This document shows positions 8,837-17,324 of a stretch of 35,831 nucleotides of DNA, one piece after another. Origin of the DNA: DASVVT01 sp036386415. GTDB lineage: Bacteria > Acidobacteriota > Blastocatellia > Pyrinomonadales > Pyrinomonadaceae. Within the stretch, counting starts at the first letter, position 1; every line of letters begins with the position of its first letter. The notes under the pieces were generated by a model. It worked only from the letters and a program-made list of their open reading frames with translations, made no database searches and was not told where the DNA came from. The stretch spans positions 1 to 35,831 of the forward strand of contig DASVVT010000039.1 in NCBI GenBank assembly GCA_036386415.1. The letters run 5' to 3'. Made by a program: the position numbers and the translations under genes.

Positions 8837-8868
8837 ACAGGATGAAAACCCTTTGAGGGAGTAATCGC

Positions 8869-10245
8869 TTGCACCCTGTCGTCGAAGCCCCCCTACCTGA
8901 AGACCTGCATCGTGGTCGTTTATTACGCGTCCTCGGCGTCGGCTTCGGCCTCGCCGTGATTATCGGCAACACTATCGGGGCGGGTATCTTTCGCACGCCG
9001 GGTGTGGTGGCGGCTCAGTTGCCGGATGCCTGGCTCTTCTTCTCTGTGTGGATTTTGGGCGGGCTCTACGCGTTGCTCGGCGCGCTCTCGATTGCGGAGT
9101 TGGGCGCGATGCTGCCGCGCTCGGGCGGTCAATATGTCTTCGCGCGCTACGCCCTGGGCGAATACGCTGGCTTTATCGTCGGGTGGAGCGATTGGATTTC
9201 GACCTGCGGCACGACGGCTGCCGTCGCCCTCGTCATAGGCGAGTTTACGGGCGCGCTCTTTTCTGCGCTGGAGGGTCAAGCCGTCGCCATCGCGTCCAGT
9301 GTCGCGATTGTCTTTGCACTCCTGCAATGGCGCGGCGTCCTCTGGGGCAGCCGCGTACAGAACCTGACCAGTTTTATCAAGACCCTCGCATTTATCGCAC
9401 TGGTGGCGGCCTGTTTCCTGTTTGGCGTCAGGGGGACGGAAGATGTGGCGACAACTCCTGCCACAGTAACTCTACCGGCGGGCGTCGGACTGCTCGCTGC
9501 GATAGTTATCTCGCTCCAATCCGTCATCTACACCTACGATGGCTGGGCTGGCGTCGTTTACTTCTCCGAAGAGGTGCATGATCCCGGTCGAGACATTCCT
9601 CGCGCTCTGTTCGGCGGCCTGCTCTTAATTATAGGGATTTATCTACTGGTCAATCTGGCGCTGCTGTACGTGCTGCCGGTCACGATGATCGCGGGGCGGG
9701 AGTTCGCCGCCGGGCTCGCCGCTCAGATGGTCTTCGGCGCACACGGGGATGTGATCTTTAGAACGCTGACGATCCTCTCGATGCTGAGCTGCATCAACGC
9801 CTACCACCTGATGGCGACGCGCGTGCTCTACGCTATGAGCCGCGACGGGTTGTTCTCGAAATTCACGGCGCGTGTGAATGAAGGGGGCACGCCGACGCTG
9901 GCGTTGTTTATGAGTGCGGCCATCTCCGTGCTCTTTATCGTCTATGGTAAAAAGTTTGAGACGGTCATCACGGTGCTGGCCTTCTTCTTCGTGGCGAACT
10001 ACACCATCTCATTCATCTCTGTCTTTGTCTTGCGGCGGCGCGAGCCGTTGAAGCCGCGACCGTACCGCGCGTGGGGCTACCCCTGGACGACCGCGCTGGC
10101 GCTTCTGGGCTCGGTCGCTTTCCTGATCGGAGCAGTGGCGAGCGATACGCGTAACAGCATCTATGCGCTGCTCCTGCTGGCGGCCAGCTATCCTGCCTTC
10201 CTGCTGCTCAAGTGGCTGGCACTCCCCTCAATCAAGGTCAGATGA
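8869..10245 (+). CDS. APC-family amino-acid permease
   Basis: A 458-residue integral membrane transporter of the APC superfamily, with about 12 hydrophobic segments. The first helix carries the family signature FGLAVIIGNTIGAGIFRTPG, where the unwound GAG motif binds the substrate amine and carboxylate. The start is TTG at 8869, chosen because a strong GAGGGAG ribosome site lies 7 bases upstream. It follows the Rieske gene closely and probably brings in an amino acid or amine for this catabolic group. Its last 8 bases overlap the end of the convergent acetyltransferase gene. Confidence 0.9.
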   Translation: MHPVVEAPLPEDLHRGRLLRVLGVGFGLAVIIGNTIGAGIFRTPGVVAAQLPDAWLFFSVWILGGLYALLGALSIAELGAMLPRSGGQYVFARYALGEYAGFIVGWSDWISTCGTTAAVALVIGEFTGALFSALEGQAVAIASSVAIVFALLQWRGVLWGSRVQNLTSFIKTLAFIALVAACFLFGVRGTEDVATTPATVTLPAGVGLLAAIVISLQSVIYTYDGWAGVVYFSEEVHDPGRDIPRALFGGLLLIIGIYLLVNLALLYVLPVTMIAGREFAAGLAAQMVFGAHGDVIFRTLTILSMLSCINAYHLMATRVLYAMSRDGLFSKFTARVNEGGTPTLALFMSAAISVLFIVYGKKFETVITVLAFFFVANYTISFISVFVLRRREPLKPRPYRAWGYPWTTALALLGSVAFLIGAVASDTRNSIYALLLLAASYPAFLLLKWLALPSIKVR

Positions 10246-11092
10246 AATCCTCAATTCGTTTCCCCCGGCTGAGGACGTAGACGCCGAGCCGCAGCCCGTC
10301 TCTGTTCTGTCGATAAAACTCCTCGACTAGATAACCGGACTTGAGCGCCGTGTTGAAAGCCTGACGCGTCGCTTCGCGCCAAAGGCTCGCCAACTCTGGC
10401 TCGTCCTGCTGCAAAGGGGCTATGTCTGCTGGAATCTCTATAAGGATATGTTGAGGCTTGAGACCTTCGGCCAGAGAGGTTGTGACGGGTGAGTCGTCCG
10501 CCTCAAAGCGAACGAGCGTCATGGTCGAATGCGGATTCGGCGCAAGAGGCTGCCGTTGCTCTACAGCGCCTGATCTCTGTTCGAGACGCTCTTTGACGCG
10601 GTGGCTTGCGAGCAGCCAGCTTACCCAGAGGCGATCAGTTCCGACATGGCGATGCAGCGGGCTGGGGCTCTCTTCACCGTAAAAGTTGATCTTGTATTGA
10701 TCTGCGACGACGCCAAGCCTGGCGAAATTGAGATGAGCGTTGCGGCTCTGAAGCGGATCGAATGTCCATGTGACGCGCGTGAAGCCGGTTGAGAGCGCCG
10801 CCTCGCGCTGCGCCAGCTTGAGCCTGTATCCGAGATGATGGTCGCGGTACGATGGCTTGACGGCCAGCATGTGCGAGTGTATGACTGGAGACCCGCCCTC
10901 GCGCCCGACGAAACCGTAGACGAAGCCAACCAGTTGTTCTGCGTCATACGCTCCCATCAGAATGCCGCCCACCTCTTTCGCCGCCACGAGGTGTGTGAGC
11001 GGCACCACATCGTCAGGCCCCCACACTTCCTTTTGGAGTTCCTCGACGCCGCGCATCTCTTCGATCAGGTCTATGCTTCTGATGTCGATCAT
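10238..11092 (-). CDS. GNAT-family N-acetyltransferase, COG3375-like
   Basis: A 284-residue protein with an N-terminal GNAT fold. The acetyl-CoA-binding motif A reads MLAVKPSYRDHHLGYRLK, preceded by the VGFVYGF strand. The later segment FDPLQSRNAHLNFARLGVVA is typical of the COG3375 group of predicted acetyltransferases, whose target is unknown. I place the start at ATG 11092 (MIDIRSIDLIEEM); an open frame continues to 11467 but crosses a palindromic repeat and is not protein-like. A weak AGAGCAG ribosome site is present. It overlaps the permease stop tail to tail. Confidence 0.8.
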   Translation of the reverse strand: MIDIRSIDLIEEMRGVEELQKEVWGPDDVVPLTHLVAAKEVGGILMGAYDAEQLVGFVYGFVGREGGSPVIHSHMLAVKPSYRDHHLGYRLKLAQREAALSTGFTRVTWTFDPLQSRNAHLNFARLGVVADQYKINFYGEESPSPLHRHVGTDRLWVSWLLASHRVKERLEQRSGAVEQRQPLAPNPHSTMTLVRFEADDSPVTTSLAEGLKPQHILIEIPADIAPLQQDEPELASLWREATRQAFNTALKSGYLVEEFYRQNRDGLRLGVYVLSRGKRIEDFI

Positions 11093-11278
11093 CTGCTCTG
11101 AATGTGCCGCACGTAAACTTGAGAATTCTCGGCTGCTTCGGATGTGAAATACCCGCTGACCGGGCGGGTGAAATATTAGCAGGCGAAGAGTGCGGAGAAC
11201 AAAAAGATAGGGGCAACCGTGTAGCAGCTTGCAGGTAAGTCCTACGAAGTTAATCCTTAATAGTGTAGAGAGGTTGTC

Positions 11279-11459
11279 GTTCTTGCGGCTCTGCCGCTCG
11301 CGCTGTGCGGAAAGCCTACGGCTTTCCGGCGCATGCCACCCAACCCCGCGCGAGGCTACGCCTCGCGCTTGGCAAGGCGTAGCCTCGCCAACAAAGAAAA
11401 AGAGGCGAGACGGAAAGGCAAAGCCTTTCCGCACAGCGCGGCGGCAGAGCCGCAAGAAC
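11279..11459. repeat. Composite nested palindrome (MITE-like)
   Basis: About 180 bases of gene-free DNA made of nested inverted repeats. The outer arms begin GTTCTTGCGGCTCTGCCGCT (11279-11314) and match the complement of 11425-11459 with few changes. Inside are short self-complementary blocks (CGAGGCTACGCCTCG near 11350 and GAAAGGCAAAGCCTTTC near 11413). A further partial word (GCGGCGGCAGAGC) repeats just outside the right arm. No protein is encoded. It lies in the 600-base gap between the acetyltransferase and kinase genes, where I see nothing else. Confidence 0.75.
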
Positions 11460-11690
11460 ATCTTCACAGTGCGGCGGCAGAGCTACCACCACATCTTCTC
11501 TCGTCAACGGCATGACGGACATAACTGTTGCGGTATTCGCACTTAAGCTGTATCCTCAGGGTAAGGAAATGAACACACTCTCTGCCGTTGAGGTAATGCC
11601 ATAGGACGCTACGCGCGAAGGCTTGGCTTCCCAGTGAGAGCCGGACATCCCCGACCGAGTTTCTCTCCCGGTAACAGGTGCGAATAAATC

Positions 11691-14567
11691 ATGTTGTCGC
11701 CTAATACTTATTTGCAGAACCGTTACCGCATCATACGCATCCTCGGCAAGGGAGGCATGGGGCACGTCTACGAGGCGATAGATGATACGGTCGAATGCAT
11801 CGTCGCCATCAAAGAGACGGTCGCCGATTCCGAAAAGCTGCGCAAGGCTTTCGAGCGTGAAGCGAAACTTCTGGCTAACCTCCGCCACGCGGTACTGCCG
11901 CGAGTGACCCACTATTTCTTTGAAGGCAACCGGCAGTTTCTGGTCATGGACTTCATCGAAGGCTTGAACCTGGCCGAGCTGCTCGCCCTGCGTAAGCTCC
12001 CCTTCAGCTATGAAGAACTCCTGCCGTGGGCCGAAGAGCTGCTCAAGGCGCTTGAGTACCTGCACAACCGCAGCGAGCCGATCATTCATCGCGATATTAA
12101 GCCCGCCAATATCAAGCTGACGAAGGACGGGCAGATTTACCTGCTCGATTTCGGGCTGGCTAAAGGTACTGCCGGACAGATGTCCGTCGAGACTGGACAT
12201 CTCAACTCCAGCATCTACGGATACACGGAGGCTTACGCCTCGCCCGAGCAGATCAACAACACGGGCACTAATCCGCAGAGCGACCTCTACAGCCTGGGGG
12301 CGACCCTTTATCATCTGCTGACCGCACAGATTCCTGTCATGGCTCCGAGACGCGAGTTGAAGGTCACGCTGGGCAAGCCTGATCCGCTCGTCCCCATAGA
12401 CCAGATTAATCCGGCAGTCCCGCAGCCCATCTCGCTTGTGATCGCGCAGGCACTGGCGCTCGATCCATTGAGCAGACCCGCTTCCGCCGCCGACATGCGC
12501 CGCGCGTTGCAGGAGGCCAAGCTCGCCATTGAAACCGGGAAGCAGCGGGTTGCGACTGAAAAGCTTTTGGAGACGCACGGGGCGGGCGAGCTGGCCTGGC
12601 AGGAGACGAAGCCTCCTGAGCCTTTGCTGAAGCCTGCAACGGGAAAGGGCGCATCCAAGAGCAGGGTCACTCTGCCTGCCGAGAGAGACAACGATTCTCT
12701 GCGTGCGGAACTCCCGACGCTGAACACCGCGCCGCCGCCGGACATCGTGCAATCGCCCGCCGAGATGGGCGGCGCTGAAGTGTCCTGGCCTTCGCAGATC
12801 AATTCCGAGACGGAAGATTCGCAAGCCATCTCGCAGGCCGTAGAAGCAGAAGACCTCTCAGAGGATGAGGCCGCAAGAGAGTTTGAGCGCGCGTCTGAAG
12901 AGAGCCGCAGACGTGAAGCAGAGGCCGAGCGCCAGCGTCTTGAAGCAGAAGCCGCGCTCCGTCAGGAGGAGGAAGAGAGCCGCCTTAGGCGCGAGGCTGA
13001 AGAGGAAGCGAACCGCCTGCGCGCGTTGGAGGATGAGCGGCTGCGCGCGGAGCGCGAGCGACTTCGTGCCGAAGAAGAGGCAAGGCGAAGACAGGCGGAA
13101 GAGGATGCTGCGGCGCTTAAAAAGGCTGAAGAGGAAGATGCCAGGCGAAGGGCAGCCGAGCTGGCTTTGGAAGAGGCGCGCCGCCGGGAAAGTGAGGAGA
13201 GGCACAGGGCGGAGATGCTTCTTCTCGCCAGAGAAGAAGAAGAGCGCCGCAAGCAGCAGGAAGACCTGCGCCGCCAGAGAGAAGAGGAGGAGCGGCAGGG
13301 TGAGTTGCCACAGAAGACCATGGCTGTCGATCATGCAGTCCTGGAAGGCGTTCGTTGGACATCGGATGGATTGTCTGCGGAGACAGGTGTCTCGGAGCCA
13401 CGCGCCACTACGCGGCCACCCGCGCCAACCGTCTCCTCAACGCTTGAACAACAGGGGGCGGCAAAGAATGTCCCTTCAGCCATCTCTCCAACCCCCTCCG
13501 AGGTTAAAACGAGGCGCAGCAGTAGGGGGCGTCTCTGGTTGATCGTCGGGCTCGCTCTGGTTTTACTCGGCGGGGGCGCTCTCGTTTACGCCTGGATGCA
13601 TTCTTCTCAGAGGAGCAACGAGAACCCGCTGCCGGGCGGCTCTGTGCCGAGGGTGCCGATCAGTATGCCGGGTGCGCCTCCGCCTCCCGCCGTCAGCTTG
13701 AAGCAGGAATTGAACGGGCAGCGCGGAGTGGCATGGTCTGTGGCTTTCTCGCCCGACGGGAGTTTGTTGGCGAGTGCGAGCGAAGACAAGAAGGTGAGAC
13801 TGTGGGACGCGCGAAGCTGGAAATTAACGCGCACGCTCGACGGGCACGAAGAGGGCGTCAACTCTGTGGCCTTCTCACATGATGGGAAAATCATCGCCAG
13901 CGCGAGCAACGATAAGACGGTCAAGCTGTGGGACGCGCAGAATGCGTCCACGTTGAAAACCCTGACGGGTCATACGGACGAAGTCTACTTCGTCGCCTTC
14001 TCGCCCGATAGCAGGCTGGTTGCGAGCGCCGCCAAGGACAAGACCGTTAGGCTGTGGAACACGCAGAATGGTAGAGAGCTGCGAACGCTCGCGGGGCATC
14101 GTGATGTCGTCTGGGCAGTGGCCTTCTCTTCGGACGGCAAGATACTGGCGAGCGCGAGCCGCGACAAGACTGTCAGGCTGTGGGACGTGCAGAGCGGGAA
14201 AGAGATTCGTAGGTTGACCGGGCACACCAGGGCTGTCATCGCCGTCGCCTTCTCGCCCGACGGGAAGATTCTCGCGAGCGGCAGTGATGACAGAACGATC
14301 AAGCTCTGGGATGCAGAGACCTGGCAGGAATCCAGGACGCTCTCCGACCACAACGGCTACATCACCGCGCTCTGCTTCTCTTCAGACGGCAAACAGCTTG
14401 CGAGCGCCAGCAATGACAAGACGATACAGTTGTGGGACGTACAGACCGGAACGCCCAGGCAGAGATTGACGGGTCACGTCAAAGGGGTCAATACGGTCGC
14501 CTTCTCGCCCGACGGCAAGACGCTCGCCAGCGGAAGCAAGGACGAGACGGTCAAGGTGTGGCAGTAA
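11691..14567 (+). CDS. Membrane Ser/Thr protein kinase with coiled coil and seven WD40 repeats
   Basis: A 958-residue Hanks-type (PknB-like) kinase. The kinase domain covers about residues 12-275: GKGGMGHV (19-26), catalytic Lys41, HRDIKPAN (133-140, Asp135), DFG (153-155) and SPE (183-185), so it should be active. Residues about 387-540 are a long Glu/Arg/Ala-rich coiled coil. A single transmembrane helix (LWLIVGLALVLLGGGALVY) lies near 614-635. The C-terminus holds seven WD40 repeats (about 667-958), each with a GH...VAFSPDGK...SASxDKTVxLWD pattern, enough for one complete beta-propeller, predicted outside the cytoplasm. Kinase inside, propeller sensor outside and coiled coil for dimerisation suggest a ligand- or partner-sensing receptor kinase. 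The secreted TPR gene downstream is a candidate partner. Confidence 0.93.
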   Translation: MLSPNTYLQNRYRIIRILGKGGMGHVYEAIDDTVECIVAIKETVADSEKLRKAFEREAKLLANLRHAVLPRVTHYFFEGNRQFLVMDFIEGLNLAELLALRKLPFSYEELLPWAEELLKALEYLHNRSEPIIHRDIKPANIKLTKDGQIYLLDFGLAKGTAGQMSVETGHLNSSIYGYTEAYASPEQINNTGTNPQSDLYSLGATLYHLLTAQIPVMAPRRELKVTLGKPDPLVPIDQINPAVPQPISLVIAQALALDPLSRPASAADMRRALQEAKLAIETGKQRVATEKLLETHGAGELAWQETKPPEPLLKPATGKGASKSRVTLPAERDNDSLRAELPTLNTAPPPDIVQSPAEMGGAEVSWPSQINSETEDSQAISQAVEAEDLSEDEAAREFERASEESRRREAEAERQRLEAEAALRQEEEESRLRREAEEEANRLRALEDERLRAERERLRAEEEARRRQAEEDAAALKKAEEEDARRRAAELALEEARRRESEERHRAEMLLLAREEEERRKQQEDLRRQREEEERQGELPQKTMAVDHAVLEGVRWTSDGLSAETGVSEPRATTRPPAPTVSSTLEQQGAAKNVPSAISPTPSEVKTRRSSRGRLWLIVGLALVLLGGGALVYAWMHSSQRSNENPLPGGSVPRVPISMPGAPPPPAVSLKQELNGQRGVAWSVAFSPDGSLLASASEDKKVRLWDARSWKLTRTLDGHEEGVNSVAFSHDGKIIASASNDKTVKLWDAQNASTLKTLTGHTDEVYFVAFSPDSRLVASAAKDKTVRLWNTQNGRELRTLAGHRDVVWAVAFSSDGKILASASRDKTVRLWDVQSGKEIRRLTGHTRAVIAVAFSPDGKILASGSDDRTIKLWDAETWQESRTLSDHNGYITALCFSSDGKQLASASNDKTIQLWDVQTGTPRQRLTGHVKGVNTVAFSPDGKTLASGSKDETVKVWQ

Positions 14568-14593
14568 GAGTAACTGAGAAAACCAATGAATCA

Positions 14594-14702
14594 CCACAGA
14601 GACACAGAGGCACGGAGAAAACAGGATCAAAATACATGACTGGCAATTTAAGCAGTTATCATGTCGTTTTATCTCTTAACTGCTTCTCTGTGTCTGCTGT
14701 GG
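14594..14702. repeat. Palindromic intergenic repeat, 'CCACAGAGACACAGAG' family
   Basis: The word CCACAGAGACACAGA at 14594-14608 is matched by its near-complement TCTGTGTCTGCTGTGG at 14687-14702, giving an imperfect inverted repeat of about 109 bp between the kinase and TPR genes. Words of this kind recur between genes in several bacterial phyla. It could cap transcription between the two genes. Confidence 0.55.
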
Positions 14703-14743
14703 CTCAGCATTCATATCTTAAGGCGTAAGGATGGAAGAGAACG

Positions 14744-16411
14744 ATGATTCCCCTACTTCGATTCGACACAAGAAACACTTGGCTGGCGGCCATCATGCTG
14801 CTCGTCATGGGTGGCGCGAATTCCCTCTACGCACAGGAAGATTTCAAGGGGAGCGGGGAAGGCGTGCTGACGCCGGCCAAAGAGATTTCGCATCGTGCGG
14901 TGGCACGCGCCGAGAAGACTGTGACGGCTTCCGCGCCAAGGCGCGTGAAAGCGGCTCAGCCTAAGAAGCAGGCGACCGCCGCGCGCATGACGCCTGCCAG
15001 AAAAGAGAGCCGCCGAACGGCACGCGCGACCAGAGAAAAATCGAAGCCCGTCGCGACGAGCGACACTCGTCCGACTCAGCCCGTTCAGCCCGCACGCAAC
15101 CCTGAGCCGGATGCCGATACCTACAATGACCGTGGTGATGCGCTCTATGATTCGGGACAGTATGAGAAGGCCATAGAGGCTTACAGGCAGGCCGTGCGCC
15201 TCGATCCTGAGTTTGCCGAAGCCTACAACAGTCTCGGGGATGCCTATCTGCACTTAAACCGTAACGAGGAGGCTGCCGAAAGCTACAGGCAGGCCGTGCG
15301 TCTCGATCCCACCTGGGCTGAAGCTCATCAGGGGCTGGGCGATGCATATCTCAGCCTCGGACGAACCGCCGAGGCGATTGAATCCTACAAGCAGGCCGTG
15401 CGCCTCGACCCGAACATGGCTGCGGCCTACAGCGGCCTGGGCGAAGCTTATTACAAGACGGGTCGTCAAGCAGAGGCCATAGAAGCGCTCCAGCGTGCGG
15501 TGCAGCTCAATGCGTCGGACACGGAGGCGAAGGGCTATCTGAGCGCGGCCTACTACGAGCTTGGCGTGGCGCATTACAACGCCGGGCGGTACGCAGAAGC
15601 AATCGAAGCTTACAAACAGGTCGTGCAGCTCAAGCCGGACAATGCGGATGCCTACAACAATCTGGGCGACGCCTACCGGCGCAAAGGGCAGCTCGCCGAA
15701 GCCGCAGAGGCTTACAAGCAGGCCGTGCGCCTCAAGCCGGACAATGCTGTAGCGCAGGCCAACCTCGGCCTGGTCTATAGCCAACTGGGCCGCTACGCCG
15801 AAGCCGCAGAGGCTTACAAGCAGGCCGTGCTTCTTAAGACAGACGATGCCGATGTCTACAATAATCTGGCCTACGCGCTCGGTCGGCTTCGTCGCTGGAA
15901 TGAATCGATTGAAGCATCCCGCCAGGCCATACGGCTCAAGCCTGATGACGCCGAAGCCTACAGCAATCTTGGCTGGGGCTACAACAACACCGGGCGATTC
16001 GCGGAGGCTGTCGAACAATTGAAGCAGGCCATGCGCCTTAAACCCGAGCTCGCCGTCGCACACTTCAACATCGGAATCTCATACGCAAGACTCGGCCAGC
16101 ACAAGGAATCAATTGATTCCTTCACGGAGTCGATACGCTTGCAGCCTGAGCGAGCCGAAGCGCACAACAACCTCGGCTACGAATATGGAAGCCAGGGGCG
16201 TTGGAATGAAGCGATAGCGGCACACAAACGCGCGATCCAGCTTAAAGCTAACTACGCGGGAGCGTACTTCAATCTCGGCTATGCATACCTGCAAATCGGA
16301 GACAAGAACGGCGCAATGGAACAGTACAAGGTGCTGCAAACCATGAACCCGGAGCTGGCTCGAAAACTTTACGCCCTCATCCAGCAGGGGCCGCGCCGAC
16401 AAGTTGCTTAG
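14744..16411 (+). CDS. Secreted tetratricopeptide-repeat protein (12 TPRs)
   Basis: A 555-residue protein with a signal peptide at about residues 1-31 (hydrophobic WLAAIMLLVMGG core, LYAQ cleavage). A basic, Ala/Lys/Arg-rich low-complexity linker (about 45-120) follows, then twelve consecutive 34-residue TPR units to the C-terminus (typical unit AEAYNSLGDAYLHLNRNEEA). The fifth unit carries a 7-14-residue insertion (AYYELGVAHYN). TPR superhelices are protein-binding scaffolds, and no catalytic domain is present. The start is supported by GGAAGAGA just upstream. It follows the receptor kinase on the same strand, so it may act in the same periplasmic pathway, but no partner is proven. Confidence 0.9.
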   Translation: MIPLLRFDTRNTWLAAIMLLVMGGANSLYAQEDFKGSGEGVLTPAKEISHRAVARAEKTVTASAPRRVKAAQPKKQATAARMTPARKESRRTARATREKSKPVATSDTRPTQPVQPARNPEPDADTYNDRGDALYDSGQYEKAIEAYRQAVRLDPEFAEAYNSLGDAYLHLNRNEEAAESYRQAVRLDPTWAEAHQGLGDAYLSLGRTAEAIESYKQAVRLDPNMAAAYSGLGEAYYKTGRQAEAIEALQRAVQLNASDTEAKGYLSAAYYELGVAHYNAGRYAEAIEAYKQVVQLKPDNADAYNNLGDAYRRKGQLAEAAEAYKQAVRLKPDNAVAQANLGLVYSQLGRYAEAAEAYKQAVLLKTDDADVYNNLAYALGRLRRWNESIEASRQAIRLKPDDAEAYSNLGWGYNNTGRFAEAVEQLKQAMRLKPELAVAHFNIGISYARLGQHKESIDSFTESIRLQPERAEAHNNLGYEYGSQGRWNEAIAAHKRAIQLKANYAGAYFNLGYAYLQIGDKNGAMEQYKVLQTMNPELARKLYALIQQGPRRQVA

Positions 16412-16437
16412 AGCGCATTTCATTTGTAGGGACGGGG

Positions 16438-16540
16438 GATTTAAACGCAAAGGACGCAAAGTAAGAAGACGCAAAGATCGCAAAGTAGGTTATTCTTCGC
16501 GACCTTTGCGTCCAGACTTTGCGTCCTTTGCGTTTAAATC
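16438..16540. repeat. Palindromic intergenic repeat, 'ACGCAAAGG' family, copy 2
   Basis: A perfect 25-bp inverted repeat: the left arm (16438-16462) begins GATTTAAACGCAAAGGACGC and the right arm (16516-16540) is its exact complement. The interior holds further GACGCAAAG and CTTTGCGTC words plus the ATTCTTCGCG word shared with the copy at 839. It lies between the convergent TPR and pgl genes and could act as a bidirectional transcription stop, but its structure and second copy mark it as a dispersed repeat. Confidence 0.8.
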
Positions 16541-16568
16541 TTTTCCTGAGACCAAATCGAAAATTGCT

Positions 16569-17324
16569 CTAAAGAAGCCTTGCCGCCTCCTTATCGACCA
16601 GCCACGTGAGCCAGCCATTGACCGTACGGATCATCTGCGCGGGTAATCTTTCGGGATCACGCGGGGCATGGATAACTTCGCTTAGACACTCTGCCTTGGC
16701 AGCGCCTGTGACCATGAAGAGGACGTTCGCCGCGTGGTTGATAGCAGGGACTGTGAGCGTGAGGCGAAAGGTTTTAAGCTTCCCGACCCAATTCGCCGCA
16801 ACCCATGCCTGCTCTTCACGAAGCGCGTGTGTGTCAGGGAAAAGGGAAGCGGTGTGCCCGTCGTCGCCCATGCCGAGCAGCACCAGATCGAAGCGAGGCC
16901 AGGGGGCATCAGGGAAGAAAGACCTCAACTCTTGCTCGTACAGGCGTGCGCCTGAGGAGGGATCACCCTCACCCATCATGCGGTGCACATTCTCTCGCGG
17001 CAGCACGGGCAGGCGCGAGAGCATAGCCTCATACGCCATATGATAGTTGCTCTCGGAATCGGTCGGCGGCACGCAGCGCTCATCGCCGAAAAAGATATGG
17101 ACGCGCGCCCAGTCTATGCGCTCCCTGTATTCATCTGACGCCAGCATCTGGTATGTGCGGCGAGGAGTCGAGCCGCCAGCGAGCGCGACGCTAAAGCGTC
17201 CATCGCTTGCCACAGCTTCCCCGGCCAGCTCTATGAAACGATCAGCCGCAGCCTTTGCGACCTCTTCCGCATCGTCGAAGACGAGGATATGAGCGGGCAG
17301 CCGGTCAGTCGTCATGAGCGTCAC
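16569..17324 (-). CDS. pgl: 6-phosphogluconolactonase
   Basis: A 251-residue lactonase of the Pgl/DevB (NagB-like fold) family, hydrolysing 6-phosphogluconolactone to 6-phosphogluconate in the oxidative pentose-phosphate and Entner-Doudoroff routes. Motifs: VALAGGSTPRRTYQML, the active-site FFGDERCVPPTDSESNY and LLGMGDDGHTASLFP. Length is typical. The GTG at 17324 overlaps the glk stop in a GTGA, implying translational coupling; an ATG at 17315 is an alternative start. It is the last gene of the pgi-zwf-opcA-glk-pgl operon, directly following Zwf chemistry. Confidence 0.95.
   Translation of the reverse strand: MTLMTTDRLPAHILVFDDAEEVAKAAADRFIELAGEAVASDGRFSVALAGGSTPRRTYQMLASDEYRERIDWARVHIFFGDERCVPPTDSESNYHMAYEAMLSRLPVLPRENVHRMMGEGDPSSGARLYEQELRSFFPDAPWPRFDLVLLGMGDDGHTASLFPDTHALREEQAWVAANWVGKLKTFRLTLTVPAINHAANVLFMVTGAAKAECLSEVIHAPRDPERLPAQMIRTVNGWLTWLVDKEAARLL

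Noticed and set aside
11092..11467. N-terminal extension of the acetyltransferase
   Set aside because: The extension crosses the composite palindrome and is not protein-like; the GNAT domain starts at the ATG at 11092.
11556..12824. Minus-strand frame of 422 codons opposite the kinase
   Set aside because: The plus-strand kinase has all catalytic motifs in order; the opposite frame has none.
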